NCBI GenBank assembly: GCA_024279275.1
Contig: JAJRRS010000038.1
Location: 52,978-116,977 of the forward strand
Length of the DNA: 64,000 bases
Direction: 5' to 3'
Source of the DNA: Planctomycetota bacterium
GTDB taxonomy: Bacteria; Planctomycetota; Phycisphaerae; Phycisphaerales; Phycisphaeraceae
The number at the start of each line of letters is the position of its first letter. The stretch's first letter is position 1. A program made the position numbers and the translations under genes. The notes under the pieces are model-generated. The model made no database searches. It saw only the letters and a list, made by a program, of their open reading frames with translations, and was not told the DNA's origin. Positions 1 to 8,181 of the stretch are shown piece after piece.

Positions 1-278
1 CCCGTGATACGACACTACATCGCAGCGTTCGACTCGCACATCTGATCGTCACAAGAACAGATTGCCCAGATCCTCTCCAGCAGATCGACGAGCATCAACG
101 CCATACTCACCCCCACAATAGACCACTTTTAACTTAAATAAAATATTAAGGCCCCGCTATTAAGGCCGAAAATCGGGCCTAATAAGCGACAGGTGCTGCT
201 CGTTATTTTATTATTTTTAAGTTAAATCTAATGTTATAAATCGCAGACCTTAGCCAGGGTTTGGCGTGGAGAATACCC
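1..278. other. Intergenic region downstream of aroDE
   Basis: No convincing gene is visible; reading frames entering from the left edge stop quickly. The stretch is much more AT-rich than the surrounding DNA. Between about 128 and 227 it carries an imperfect inverted repeat: TTTAACTTAAA on the left and TTTAAGTTAAA on the right, with a GC-rich hairpin (AGGCC/GGCCT, 163-180) inside. Read on the minus strand this hairpin is followed by a T-rich stretch, so the region may end aroDE transcription and possibly also a gene entering from the left. Confidence 0.6.
128..227. terminator. AT-rich inverted repeat, possible bidirectional terminator
   Basis: The central stem is AGGCC (163-167) with GGCCT (176-180). 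AT-rich outer arms begin at 128 and end at 227. On the minus strand, downstream of the aroDE stop, the stem is followed by a T-rich tail. The inner stem is only 5 bp, so termination activity is an inference. Confidence 0.4.
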
Positions 279-1898
279 CTACAACCCGTTCGAAGTACGC
301 TTCAACTTCTCATTAAGAACCCCGCGAAACACCCCAAGCGGCGCAGCCTCCCCCGTCCACAACTCAAACTGCGCCGCCGCCTGACGCACAAACATCTCCG
401 TCCCCGAAATCGTCACACAACCAGCACCCGCCGCATCACGCAACAACTTCGTCTTCACCGGGTTGTAGATCGTGTCAAACACCACCACACCCGGCCCGAA
501 GTGATTTCTGATCGCTGACCGCTCATCGCTGATGTCAATCGGCGAAGCATCCACCTCCGGGTGCATCCCGATCGGCGTGCAGTTGATATACACCTCCGCC
601 TCACTCGCCGAAAGATCACCCAACGCCTTCGCCTCCGCACCAAACCGCTCCCCCAGCGCCTCCGCCTTTTCAAGCGTCCGGTTATACACCGTCACCAACG
701 CACCGTAATGCGCAAACCCCGCCACCACCGCACGCGCCGCGCCCCCTGCACCGATCACCGCCACACGCCTGCCCGACAACCCTTCACGCTGAATCGACAA
801 CCCATCACACACCGCATCCAACGCCCCAGCATAATCCGTGTTGCACGCATACAACGAACCATCCTCCCGCACATGCAACGTGTTCGCCGCACCAATACGC
901 TCAGCCAGTTCCTCGACTTCACCCCGGCCCCCGGAGCCGCAATGCTCCTTCACAAACCGCAACAGGTTCTCCTTATGCGGAATCGTCACACTCGCACCCC
1001 CAAAATGCAACCCCTTCATCCCCAGCCAGCTCGAAACCGTCGCCTTAAAATGCTCATACTCCGGCGGGATCGGCATCGGTAGATACACACCATCCACACC
1101 CGCCGCACCAAACCCCGCATTATGAATAGCCGGACTCATCGAATGCCCCACCGGATACCCAATCACACCAAACACCCGCGTCTGAGAATTGATCGCGTCC
1201 CACCGATACAAACCTTTCATCTCACCAACCGTCGGCTGCCCCGGCGCCGTCCCCGCATCACCATCAATCGAAGCAAACGTCAGCATCGCACCAAACTTCT
1301 TCGCCAGCACCCTTGAAGCCAACCCATACTCCCCCATACACAACGCAACCGTCGGCTTAACCTGCTGACCCACCAACTCAAACGCCTCCAAATTATCCCG
1401 CAACGACCGCGCATGCCAAGCCACCTTAATCACCCGACAAAGCGAAGCCTCCCCCATCTCCCTCACCTTACGCAACAAATCACTAGGCCTCCGCTCAAAA
1501 TCATGCGACGACAAGATCAACCCCGTGTCCGTCTCCCTGGGCCGGCCCGGATCATCCACCACCAGAGAAATCTTCTGCCGAAGATTCGCCGACTTCTGCC
1601 AGGCCAACAACTCCAAATCAATATACACCGGCTTACGCACCCCAACCCCCGCATGCTCCAGCAAGCTCAACCGCGTCTGTTCATCCCCATCATACGCCCC
1701 CCCTTCCCACACCGGGCGACAGGTAATAATGCAAGGCAACGCCGACCGCTGCACCAACTCCGTCACGTCATCCGGATCGTCAGTAAACGTATCAATCCGA
1801 TACTCCACCAGGTCCGCACCAAGTTCCTTAGCACGGACAGCGGCGCCCAGAGCTTGCTCCAGGCTATGCACAGTAATCGCAGCAGTAAGTTGAGTCAT
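279..1898 (-). CDS. aroDE: Bifunctional 3-dehydroquinate dehydratase / shikimate dehydrogenase
   Basis: This 539-residue protein fuses two consecutive shikimate-pathway steps: dehydration of 3-dehydroquinate and NADPH-dependent reduction of 3-dehydroshikimate. The N-terminal half is a type I dehydroquinase, with EYRID near residues 32-36, the catalytic His in SSHDF (about 132) and the Schiff-base Lys in RVIKVAW (about 158). The C-terminal half is AroE: GYPVGHSMSP, SVTIPHKE with catalytic Lys about 309, NTDYAGA with Asp about 355, the nucleotide-binding GAGGAARA at about 383, and NCTPIGMHP. I chose the ATG at 1898 because the protein family begins there and a G-rich AGGGGG lies upstream; an in-frame start 45 bases further up would add an atypical tail. 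Such fusions are known in plants, chlamydiae and planctomycetes. Confidence 0.95.
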   Translation of the reverse strand: MTQLTAAITVHSLEQALGAAVRAKELGADLVEYRIDTFTDDPDDVTELVQRSALPCIITCRPVWEGGAYDGDEQTRLSLLEHAGVGVRKPVYIDLELLAWQKSANLRQKISLVVDDPGRPRETDTGLILSSHDFERRPSDLLRKVREMGEASLCRVIKVAWHARSLRDNLEAFELVGQQVKPTVALCMGEYGLASRVLAKKFGAMLTFASIDGDAGTAPGQPTVGEMKGLYRWDAINSQTRVFGVIGYPVGHSMSPAIHNAGFGAAGVDGVYLPMPIPPEYEHFKATVSSWLGMKGLHFGGASVTIPHKENLLRFVKEHCGSGGRGEVEELAERIGAANTLHVREDGSLYACNTDYAGALDAVCDGLSIQREGLSGRRVAVIGAGGAARAVVAGFAHYGALVTVYNRTLEKAEALGERFGAEAKALGDLSASEAEVYINCTPIGMHPEVDASPIDISDERSAIRNHFGPGVVVFDTIYNPVKTKLLRDAAGAGCVTISGTEMFVRQAAAQFELWTGEAAPLGVFRGVLNEKLKRTSNGL

Positions 1899-2016
1899 CA
1901 GCCGTAACCTACCCCCTCCGCACCCGCCCAGCCAATACACCATCCCCGAACACCACCCCCAAACCCATCACCCAAACTGTACCCCTCACCTTTCCCGCCT
2001 TCCGTTTCAGGACGAG

Positions 2017-2526
2017 CTATAGCTCGTCACACTTCACAAGCTCCTTTATCGATAGCGGGCCAAATTGAAATACTTTCAGTTGCGCCCCGAAGCTAAGCCC
2101 GAAGCCTTCTGAAAGTAAAGATCGAACCACATCAGATAATAGCTCCTCATCATTCGGGAAGTTGGCTAACAATTCTCCCGGCCTTGTCATCCCAGCCCCC
2201 GGATTATATTGTTTTAGTACGTCACAAATATTCTCCATCTGGTCGAGACGATAGGCCGACGGGATCATTACCGTTAGCTCGACCGTCAATTCACCTTTCC
2301 AATCAAACGGAATGTATAGCTTCGCCAGCTTGATCACATGACCGGTTTCTTTATGCTTAAAGTACAATTTATAGCCCGGGTATCCCGCACGGACAAACAC
2401 CCGGACAAAACTCCGATACTCACTCACTGTCGCCGACAAACCGAAGCGATTTAGAGTCCACAGTGCAAACTCAAATGCTATAAAGGCAACAAGTAAGAAT
2501 CCAGCTATATACAACCCGATCTGCAT
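2017..2526 (-). CDS. Hypothetical membrane-anchored protein
   Basis: A 169-residue protein of unknown family. One hydrophobic segment at residues 4-24 (IGLYIAGFLLVAFIAF) is followed by a soluble domain, so it is probably anchored by its N-terminus. Base composition is more AT-rich than aroDE on one side and the DUF1015 gene on the other, which may indicate a different origin. It has the same orientation as aroDE and lies upstream of it, about 120 bases from the aroDE start. No catalytic motif is recognised. Confidence 0.7.
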   Translation of the reverse strand: MQIGLYIAGFLLVAFIAFEFALWTLNRFGLSATVSEYRSFVRVFVRAGYPGYKLYFKHKETGHVIKLAKLYIPFDWKGELTVELTVMIPSAYRLDQMENICDVLKQYNPGAGMTRPGELLANFPNDEELLSDVVRSLLSEGFGLSFGAQLKVFQFGPLSIKELVKCDEL

Positions 2527-2652
2527 GGATCACCTCATGGCCGACACGAACCACCTGGTTTTTGCCGTATCCATGATAGCGGAGGATTCAATCTCGAATC
2601 GCAACATGACTTATGCCCCCCGGCCCAGGCCGATTCATCGGCCGTTGCACGC

Positions 2653-2880
2653 TCACGCACAGGTGCAGAACGCACGCCGGACACGCAACGCACGCCGGGC
2701 ATAAATAGCGGACTCGACCACCCTGCCCGACAAGGCAGTCAGCAGTTGCTTGTGACGCAGCCGGGCGACCAGAGCCTTGGCGCGTTGCCGACGGCTTACC
2801 CGGGGAACCGGGGGCGGGGGAACCGGGGCGACCGGGGTGTCTGGGATGTTTGAGGCGATGTGTTCAGCGATATGACTCAT
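2653..2880 (-). CDS. Small basic hypothetical protein, proline-rich N-terminus
   Basis: A 75-residue frame starting MSHIAEHIASNIPDT, then a proline-valine stretch made by a CCGGGGG-type repeat (about 2806-2850), then an Arg-rich region. The start at 2880 is preferred over one 96 bases upstream because the upstream part looks like untranslated DNA. No family is recognised. The arginine-rich composition and lack of a clear ribosome site leave real doubt that it is expressed. Confidence 0.35.
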   Translation of the reverse strand: MSHIAEHIASNIPDTPVAPVPPPPVPRVSRRQRAKALVARLRHKQLLTALSGRVVESAIYARRALRVRRAFCTCA

Positions 2881-3128
2881 AGTTCTATTCCATCCGGATT
2901 CCATACCGGTTTTCAGGTTCAAGGTCTGCCCAGGTCTAACGCCCGAAAGGCAAGGATTGTTCCTACGCCCCAACAATCCCCCCGGTTCGCCCCCGGTTAA
3001 TCCCCCCGTAATCCCCAGTTAGCCGACTCGCCCCTCCGGCGGTAAGCTGTCAGCCCAAAGACCTGCCCGCCCTCAATAAGCAAGCCCCCCCAAACCCAAG
3101 ACCCCAGACCCTATACCCCACACCCACT

Positions 3129-4484
3129 ATGCCCGATATCCAACCCATCCCCGCGGTCACGTTCTCCACTCAAACCGGCAACGACATCTCCGACCGGATC
3201 GCACCGCCCTACGACGTGCTGGACCACGAATCTAAAGCAAGACTCGTCGCCGCCAGCCCCAACAACATCAGCGTCATCGACCTCCCCCACCTCCCCGCCA
3301 AAACCGTCGGCCCAGATGAAGCCTACCACGGCGCAGGCAACACTTACCGCCAATGGCTCAACGAAGGCACCCTCGTCCGCCGCGACACCCCCGCTTTCTT
3401 CGTCTACCAGCAGACCTACACCGTCGCTGGGGGAACCGGGAAATCCGGGGGCACCACCTTCAAACGCCGAGGCCTCATCACCAACGTCAAGGTCCAGCCC
3501 TTCGGCCCATCGCCCGACGGCCAAGGCGGCATCCACCCCCACGAACAAACATTCAGCGCCGCCAAGGAAGACCGCCTCAAGCTCATGCGCGCCACCCAGG
3601 CCCAGCTCTCCCCCATCTTCGGCCTCTACTCCGACCCCGACAAGGCGATCGAACACCTGCTCGCCGCTGTCATCGACGCCGACAAACCCACCTTCACCGG
3701 CAAAACTCACGACGACAACGTCCTCCACGAAACCTGGGCTGTCGATGATGCCGAACGCATCAACGCCTTCCAGCAAGCCATCCAAAACAAAGACCTCTTC
3801 ATCGCCGACGGCCACCACCGCTACAACACCGCACTGAACCACTTCAACGAACTCACCACACTAAACAAACCCGTCGGCAATGCCGCCTACTGCCTGTTTG
3901 TCCTCATCTCCATGCAAGACCCAGGCATGATCGTCCTGCCCACCCACCGCGTCCTGGGCAACATGCCTAACTTCAACATGGATGCCTTCAAAAAAGCAGC
4001 CCAAGGCAAACTGAACATCGAACCCGTCGCAGGCAATGACCCCGCACAACTCGAACAAGCCCTCGCCGATTCCAACCACCCCCACGCCATCGGCCTGTAC
4101 GACCCATCCAACCCCGATGCCCCATTATCGATAGCCACCACCCTCGACAACGACCCACTCAAAACCACCCACCCCGACCAGTCCGACGCCTGGCGTCAAC
4201 TCGACGTCGCCATCGTCCAGCACCTGATCGTCGAACAAATCTGCCAACCCACGTTCTGCACCCCCGGCACCACAGACGAAACAATCACCTGGAAGTTCCC
4301 CCACGAGATCGCCCAACTCAAAGAGCTAACCAACACCGACGCCTACCAACTAGGCCTGATCCTCCGCGCCACCCCACTAGACTCCGTCCGCCAGGTCTCC
4401 GAGGCCGGCGAACTGATGCCCCAAAAAAGCACCTTCTTCTACCCCAAACTCGCCACAGGCCTGGTCATCAACCCGCTGGATTAA
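3129..4484 (+). CDS. DUF1015 family protein
   Basis: A 451-residue protein matching the widespread DUF1015 family (function unestablished). Typical features are the N-terminal RIAPPYDVL, the GGIHPHEQTF segment, EDRLKLM, and the diagnostic FIADGHHRYNTAL near residue 222. Length is usual for the family. A short insertion GGTGKSGG near residue 100 is encoded by a local CCGGGGG-type repeat. It stands alone on the plus strand, between minus-strand genes and a plus-strand methyltransferase, so context gives no function. Confidence 0.9.
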   Translation: MPDIQPIPAVTFSTQTGNDISDRIAPPYDVLDHESKARLVAASPNNISVIDLPHLPAKTVGPDEAYHGAGNTYRQWLNEGTLVRRDTPAFFVYQQTYTVAGGTGKSGGTTFKRRGLITNVKVQPFGPSPDGQGGIHPHEQTFSAAKEDRLKLMRATQAQLSPIFGLYSDPDKAIEHLLAAVIDADKPTFTGKTHDDNVLHETWAVDDAERINAFQQAIQNKDLFIADGHHRYNTALNHFNELTTLNKPVGNAAYCLFVLISMQDPGMIVLPTHRVLGNMPNFNMDAFKKAAQGKLNIEPVAGNDPAQLEQALADSNHPHAIGLYDPSNPDAPLSIATTLDNDPLKTTHPDQSDAWRQLDVAIVQHLIVEQICQPTFCTPGTTDETITWKFPHEIAQLKELTNTDAYQLGLILRATPLDSVRQVSEAGELMPQKSTFFYPKLATGLVINPLD

Positions 4485-4590
4485 ACCGGATGCGCAGCCA
4501 CACGCCCCCAAAGACCCCATCCCACCACAAACTCGTGCTTCTCCGAGCCACGTGTTAATCCAACAGATCAACTCTACCCGCCGCACCCAG

Positions 4591-4624
4591 GCTTGCCGTT
4601 TAACGGCGGATCGCAGATCCGCGT
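4591..4624. repeat. Double-hairpin intergenic repeat, copy 1
   Basis: Two adjacent palindromes: GCCGTTTAACGGC followed by GCGGATCGCAGATCCGC. A near-identical copy lies at 10298-10332. Both copies contain an ATG-like start in frame with the next gene, so both give that gene a false N-terminal extension beginning MPFxGGSQIR. Confidence 0.8.
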
Positions 4625-4673
4625 GTGGATACCGCTTGTAATCCCCAGCAGATCATCCGATCATGTCCCTCCC

Positions 4674-5432
4674 GTGCCTGACAAAACCCACCACGATCAA
4701 CTCGCACAAACCCGCACCGGCTACGACCAATGGGCACCCGTCTATGACTGCGATGCCAACCCCCTGCAAGCACTCGAACAACCCCGCGTCCGCGCCCTGC
4801 TAGGCGACGTACGCAACCAACGCATCCTCGACATGGGCTGCGGCACAGGCCGACACGCCTTATGGCTAGCAACCCAAGGCGCGCAAGTCACCGCAATAGA
4901 CTTCTCGCAAGGCATGCTCGATCAGGCACGCAATAAACAAGGGGCCGACGCCGTCACCTGGCAAGTCCACGACCTGCACGAACCCCTGCCGTTTGACGAC
5001 AACACATTCGATACCGTCGTCAGCGGATTAGTCCTCGAACACATCCGCAACCTCGACCTGTTTTTCAGCGAAGCAAAACGTGTGTTGATCCCCAAAAACA
5101 AATCCGGGGGTGAATCCGGGGGTGAATCCGCAGATGAATCCGGGGGCGGGGGCGATGGCCAACTGGTCGTCTCCGCCATGCACCCCGCCCTATTCCTGCG
5201 CGGCACCCAGGCCCGCTTCACCGACCCAACCACCGGCCAACTCATCACCCCAGGCAGCCTCCCCCATTCCATCAGCGACTTCCTCAACGCCGCACTCAAA
5301 GCCAACCTCCACCTCACACACATCAGCGAACACCAACCCGACCAATTCTTCGCAAACCAATTCCCCCGCGCCGAAAAATACATCGGCTGGCCCATGCTGG
5401 TGGTGATGGGGTTTGAGAAGCAAAACAGGTGA
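4674..5432 (+). CDS. Class I SAM-dependent methyltransferase
   Basis: A 252-residue methyltransferase of the Methyltransf_11 type. The SAM-binding glycine loop is ILDMGCGTGRHA, followed by the acidic strand VTAIDFSQGM and the post-motif VVSGLVLEHI. The substrate is not predictable. I chose GTG 4674 because the in-frame ATG at 4593 lies inside a dispersed repeat (4591-4624) that also extends another, unrelated gene. Residues about 143-160 (ESGGESADESGGGG) are a low-complexity insertion from four CCGGGGG-type units and interrupt the loop before LVVSAMHPA. The zinc-ribbon gene follows 24 bases later on the same strand. Confidence 0.85.
   Translation: MPDKTHHDQLAQTRTGYDQWAPVYDCDANPLQALEQPRVRALLGDVRNQRILDMGCGTGRHALWLATQGAQVTAIDFSQGMLDQARNKQGADAVTWQVHDLHEPLPFDDNTFDTVVSGLVLEHIRNLDLFFSEAKRVLIPKNKSGGESGGESADESGGGGDGQLVVSAMHPALFLRGTQARFTDPTTGQLITPGSLPHSISDFLNAALKANLHLTHISEHQPDQFFANQFPRAEKYIGWPMLVVMGFEKQNR
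5101..5155 (+). repeat. In-frame CCGGGGG repeat within methyltransferase
   Basis: Units of the form AATCCGGGGGTG repeat with a 12-base period, giving SGGE units. The period is a multiple of three, so the reading frame is kept. Confidence 0.75.
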
Positions 5433-5456
5433 ACTTTACGAGGGTCCACTGAAACG

Positions 5457-6155
5457 ATGGCGCTCTACACTAAAAAAAATCGGGTTCGGCTTGCTAGCAG
5501 ACTATTGGTTCTCTCCGCCTTAATCCTGCTGCCACTAATCAATAGTTGGCTAGAGATTGAATGTCGCATCCATCCAAATCCCAATTTCATACACCATTTT
5601 GAAGACCCGGCCCCCTGGATCTTCCCGCAGATATTAATTCTCTTGCTTGTCGCTACCGCATGGCTGACCGCAATCAAGAATTGGCACCCGCCCGGCTCCT
5701 GCCGAAGTTGCGGCTATGACCTGCGTGGTTCGTGGCCTGTAGGCAGTGAAGCTTGCCCCGAGTGCGGCAATACGATTCACGCGGATGTCGGTAAGTCGAT
5801 CCGGCTCATACCAATGTGGTTGCGTGTAGCAAATGTGCTGCTGATCGTGATCCCCTTTATCACTGTGCTAACACTCTCGATCATGGCATATTTACCAATA
5901 CCCTATAAACCCTTGATCCATCCTATGGCTATGTTGTTTAACATTCCTGATTGGCAAACCCAGTACCGATCGGTGTTGGAAAATCAGATGATGATGCGTT
6001 ACCTGTTAATCAACATCACCCTCTCAGCGATCAGCCTCGCAATCATCTTTCAGCACGCGTCCCGTCGACCGGGTGTGTGGGTCCTGCTGGCCCCGATCGT
6101 ATCCGTAGGCCTCTTCTGTGGATTTGCGTTCATCCTGCTGCCCGCCCTGCGGTAA
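5457..6155 (+). CDS. Zinc-ribbon membrane protein
   Basis: A 232-residue integral membrane protein. Hydrophobic segments lie at about 13-32, 52-72, 122-146, 178-198 and 205-230. A cytoplasmic-type zinc ribbon between the second and third has CRSCGYDLRGS and CPECG (four Cys, residues about 82-103). This CxxCGYDLRG signature is common in planctomycete membrane proteins of unknown role. It starts 24 bases after the methyltransferase and may be co-transcribed. Base composition is AT-richer than its neighbour. Confidence 0.85.
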   Translation: MALYTKKNRVRLASRLLVLSALILLPLINSWLEIECRIHPNPNFIHHFEDPAPWIFPQILILLLVATAWLTAIKNWHPPGSCRSCGYDLRGSWPVGSEACPECGNTIHADVGKSIRLIPMWLRVANVLLIVIPFITVLTLSIMAYLPIPYKPLIHPMAMLFNIPDWQTQYRSVLENQMMMRYLLINITLSAISLAIIFQHASRRPGVWVLLAPIVSVGLFCGFAFILLPALR

Positions 6156-6177
6156 TAGCGTCACCTATCTCAACCTA

Positions 6178-6771
6178 CTACTCATGCCCATGCCCACCCG
6201 ACTCCTCCAGACGGAACCCAGGGAACCGCCCCGGCGCGTGGGTCGTGTGACACCGCACACATGAGTTCATCATCTGCCCGTAATAAAACACGCTCAACTC
6301 GGCATCACGCTGATGCGCAGCGTCCGCCAGTTTGTCCGCCTGCTTGTGAAACCGAACATCCTGCTCAATAAAACCCTGAGGCAGCTTGGCGTGCAACTCG
6401 TGAGCCTGCTCTTTAGTCAAGGCCTGTTTAAGAATAAAGCTGTCGCGCATCTGCCCAGCGGTCTTCGAGGCCGACTCCCATCGCCCCTGCGCAATGTCCG
6501 AACCAAGCGTGCCCATCGCACGGTCCAGGCTGACCATCTCCTGACGCAGCAGGTCACGCAGGTCTGCCGACAACCCCGCCGCCGCCCCCGTTGCCTCGCT
6601 TGGCTGAGTTTCCACTGCGTCCGCCGCCTGCCCGTGTTGTTCGTGCAATGATGTCTCCCCGCCGCCCTGTGTGAGTTGCTGGTCGTGCCCCGCCTCTTCA
6701 CCCCCAAGCGCAAACACGAACGACATCGAAACCGCACAAACTGCCGTGACCGCGATTATTGTTTTTTTCAT
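6178..6771 (-). CDS. Exported cytochrome c (c'-like) family protein
   Basis: A 197-residue protein with an N-terminal signal peptide (MKKTIIAVTAVCAVSMSFVFA) and one haem-binding CVRCH near residue 175 with a His-rich tail. A single CxxCH near the C-terminus after four predicted helices is the layout of cytochrome c', so it may bind haem c in the periplasm. I chose the ATG at 6771 because AGGAG lies 10 bases upstream and the signal peptide starts there; upstream in-frame codons run through a hairpin-rich repeat region. The partner and redox role cannot be told from context. Confidence 0.82.
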   Translation of the reverse strand: MKKTIIAVTAVCAVSMSFVFALGGEEAGHDQQLTQGGGETSLHEQHGQAADAVETQPSEATGAAAGLSADLRDLLRQEMVSLDRAMGTLGSDIAQGRWESASKTAGQMRDSFILKQALTKEQAHELHAKLPQGFIEQDVRFHKQADKLADAAHQRDAELSVFYYGQMMNSCVRCHTTHAPGRFPGFRLEESGGHGHE

Positions 6772-6826
6772 CCGATTACATCTCCTAAAAAAAGTTGCCC
6801 CGTTCAACGGCAGCGGGTGGTTAAGT

Positions 6827-6865
6827 GCCGCCATCTTATCGATGGCTGGCTCGCTGGCAGTTATA
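6827..6865. repeat. REP-like palindromic element (diverged copy)
   Basis: Contains GCCGCCATCTTATCGATGG followed by CTGGCTCGCTGGCAG. It resembles the fuller copies at 11041-11090 and 52003-52056. Confidence 0.6.
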
Positions 6866-6921
6866 CGGATTCCTGTTAATCCCATCGCGTTTACGAAACG
6901 CACGGTCCACCTGTGTTTAGC

Positions 6922-6958
6922 CCGGTCGCTTGCGACCGGTACTGGCCGCAAGCGGCCA
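6922..6958. repeat. Paired perfect hairpins
   Basis: Two consecutive hairpins: CCGGTCGC-TT-GCGACCGG (6922-6939) and TGGCCGC-AA-GCGGCCA (6943-6958). The arrangement resembles a REP-type element. No coding function is seen. Confidence 0.65.
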
Positions 6959-7503
6959 GGCCAAGCAACCCATCTCCCTGAAACCCCAGCCCGATCAGCG
7001 GTTGAACGCGCGAGGATTAACCTGAATCCATATAAGCCGTCGGCCATGACACAACGCCCCCGACACAAGCCCCACATCATAGCCTTGTAATACCCGTTAA
7101 GGATTTCGGGGATTTGTTGACAGCTTCACCCGGCCAACAATCCCCTCGCCGACGAATCCGTGCGCACCAACGCGACCCTTCGCCCTATTAATAGAGGACG
7201 TGCTTAATGCTCTGGCAACTGCCCACAATCAAACCCGGCCACACGGACAACCCCGGACAACCTCAACCTCCCGTTTGACCCCAACGGCCACACGGCGGAC
7301 ATCGAAAAACAGCCTTAAAAGAACACAGACCCAGCCGGACGGCCTACCCCTCCCAGGCGGACAGAATGTAAACCATGACTAGACTTATTCTTACCAATAA
7401 ATACGCTGATAAACGGGGGAGGGGGGCGGACATGGCCGCCCGGCAATCCGCCAACCCACCCGCTCACAGACCTTTTCCCCAACTTCTCGTACAATCTTCA
7501 CCC

Positions 7504-8130
7504 ATGCCGGACCCCCCAGATTCACAACCCCTGGTAGACCTCACCGACGAGCAATTGCTGGGTCGGCACCGCAGCGGGGATGAGGGGGCGTTCGAGGTCT
7601 TAATCGAGCGGTATCGCCTGGAATTGTTCCATTTCCTCGCCCGGTTCCTGGGCAACCGCACCTCCGCAGACGACATCTTCCAGGAAGCCTTTATCCAGGT
7701 TCACATCTCAGCCGGCACATTCGATATCTCCCGACGATTTAAACCCTGGTTATTCACAATTGCAGCGAACAAAGCAAGGGACCACCTTCGTAAGAACAAG
7801 AGACAGAAAGCCGCCAGCCTCTCGGCCTCGGTGGACCAGAACCAGGACGGCGGCAGATCGTTTATCGACTTATTAGAGGCAGACCTACCCCTGCCACAGG
7901 AGAAAGCCCAGCAAGAGGAAACAGGCCAAATCGTCAGAGATGTCGTGTCGTCGTTGCCCGAACACCTCCGAGAAGTCCTTTTACTAGCGTACTTTAACAA
8001 AATGGCCTACCGCGAGATCGCTGAAAACCTCAGCATCCCCCTGGGCACGGTTAAGAGTCGGCTTCACGCCGCCGTCGGCACGTTTGCCGAACTCTGGAAG
8101 GCCCAGGCCAGCCGGGATGACGATAACTAG
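7504..8130 (+). CDS. ECF-type RNA polymerase sigma factor
   Basis: A 208-residue sigma-70 family factor with region 2 (DEQLLGRHRSGDEGAFEVLI to WLFTIAANKARDHLRK; DDIFQEAFI is the core-binding motif) and region 4 (LPEHLREVLLLAYFNKMAYREIAENLSIPLGTVKSRLH, a helix-turn-helix for -35 recognition). ATG 7504 is preferred to the in-frame start at 7375 because the upstream part is non-conserved. The next gene, 51 bases downstream, encodes a one-helix membrane protein with a cytoplasmic N-terminus, consistent with an anti-sigma partner. Confidence 0.9.
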   Translation: MPDPPDSQPLVDLTDEQLLGRHRSGDEGAFEVLIERYRLELFHFLARFLGNRTSADDIFQEAFIQVHISAGTFDISRRFKPWLFTIAANKARDHLRKNKRQKAASLSASVDQNQDGGRSFIDLLEADLPLPQEKAQQEETGQIVRDVVSSLPEHLREVLLLAYFNKMAYREIAENLSIPLGTVKSRLHAAVGTFAELWKAQASRDDDN

Positions 8131-8181
8131 CCTTATGAGAACCCCAACGCCCCAGGAACCGTAAACTCAGTAGTATTCACC

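Larger units (their letters stand above)
6772..7503. other. Divergent intergenic region rich in small palindromes
   Basis: About 730 bases between the cytochrome gene (minus) and the sigma-factor gene (plus), with no convincing gene. It holds a partial hairpin like the 4591 repeat (6792-6815), a TAGCCGCC-type element (6827-6865) and a double hairpin (6922-6958). A TTGACA at 7117-7122 lacks a good -10 partner, so no promoter is asserted. A TACAAT at about 7489 is close to the sigma-factor ATG. Confidence 0.6.

Noticed and set aside
1..120. Short frames at the left edge
   Set aside because: All stop within about 45 residues with no recognisable sequence; a gene tail cannot be excluded but is not supported.
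7200..7382. Plus-strand 60-residue frame before the sigma-factor gene
   Set aside because: Thr/Arg/Pro-rich with no start signal or family; looks like leader DNA.
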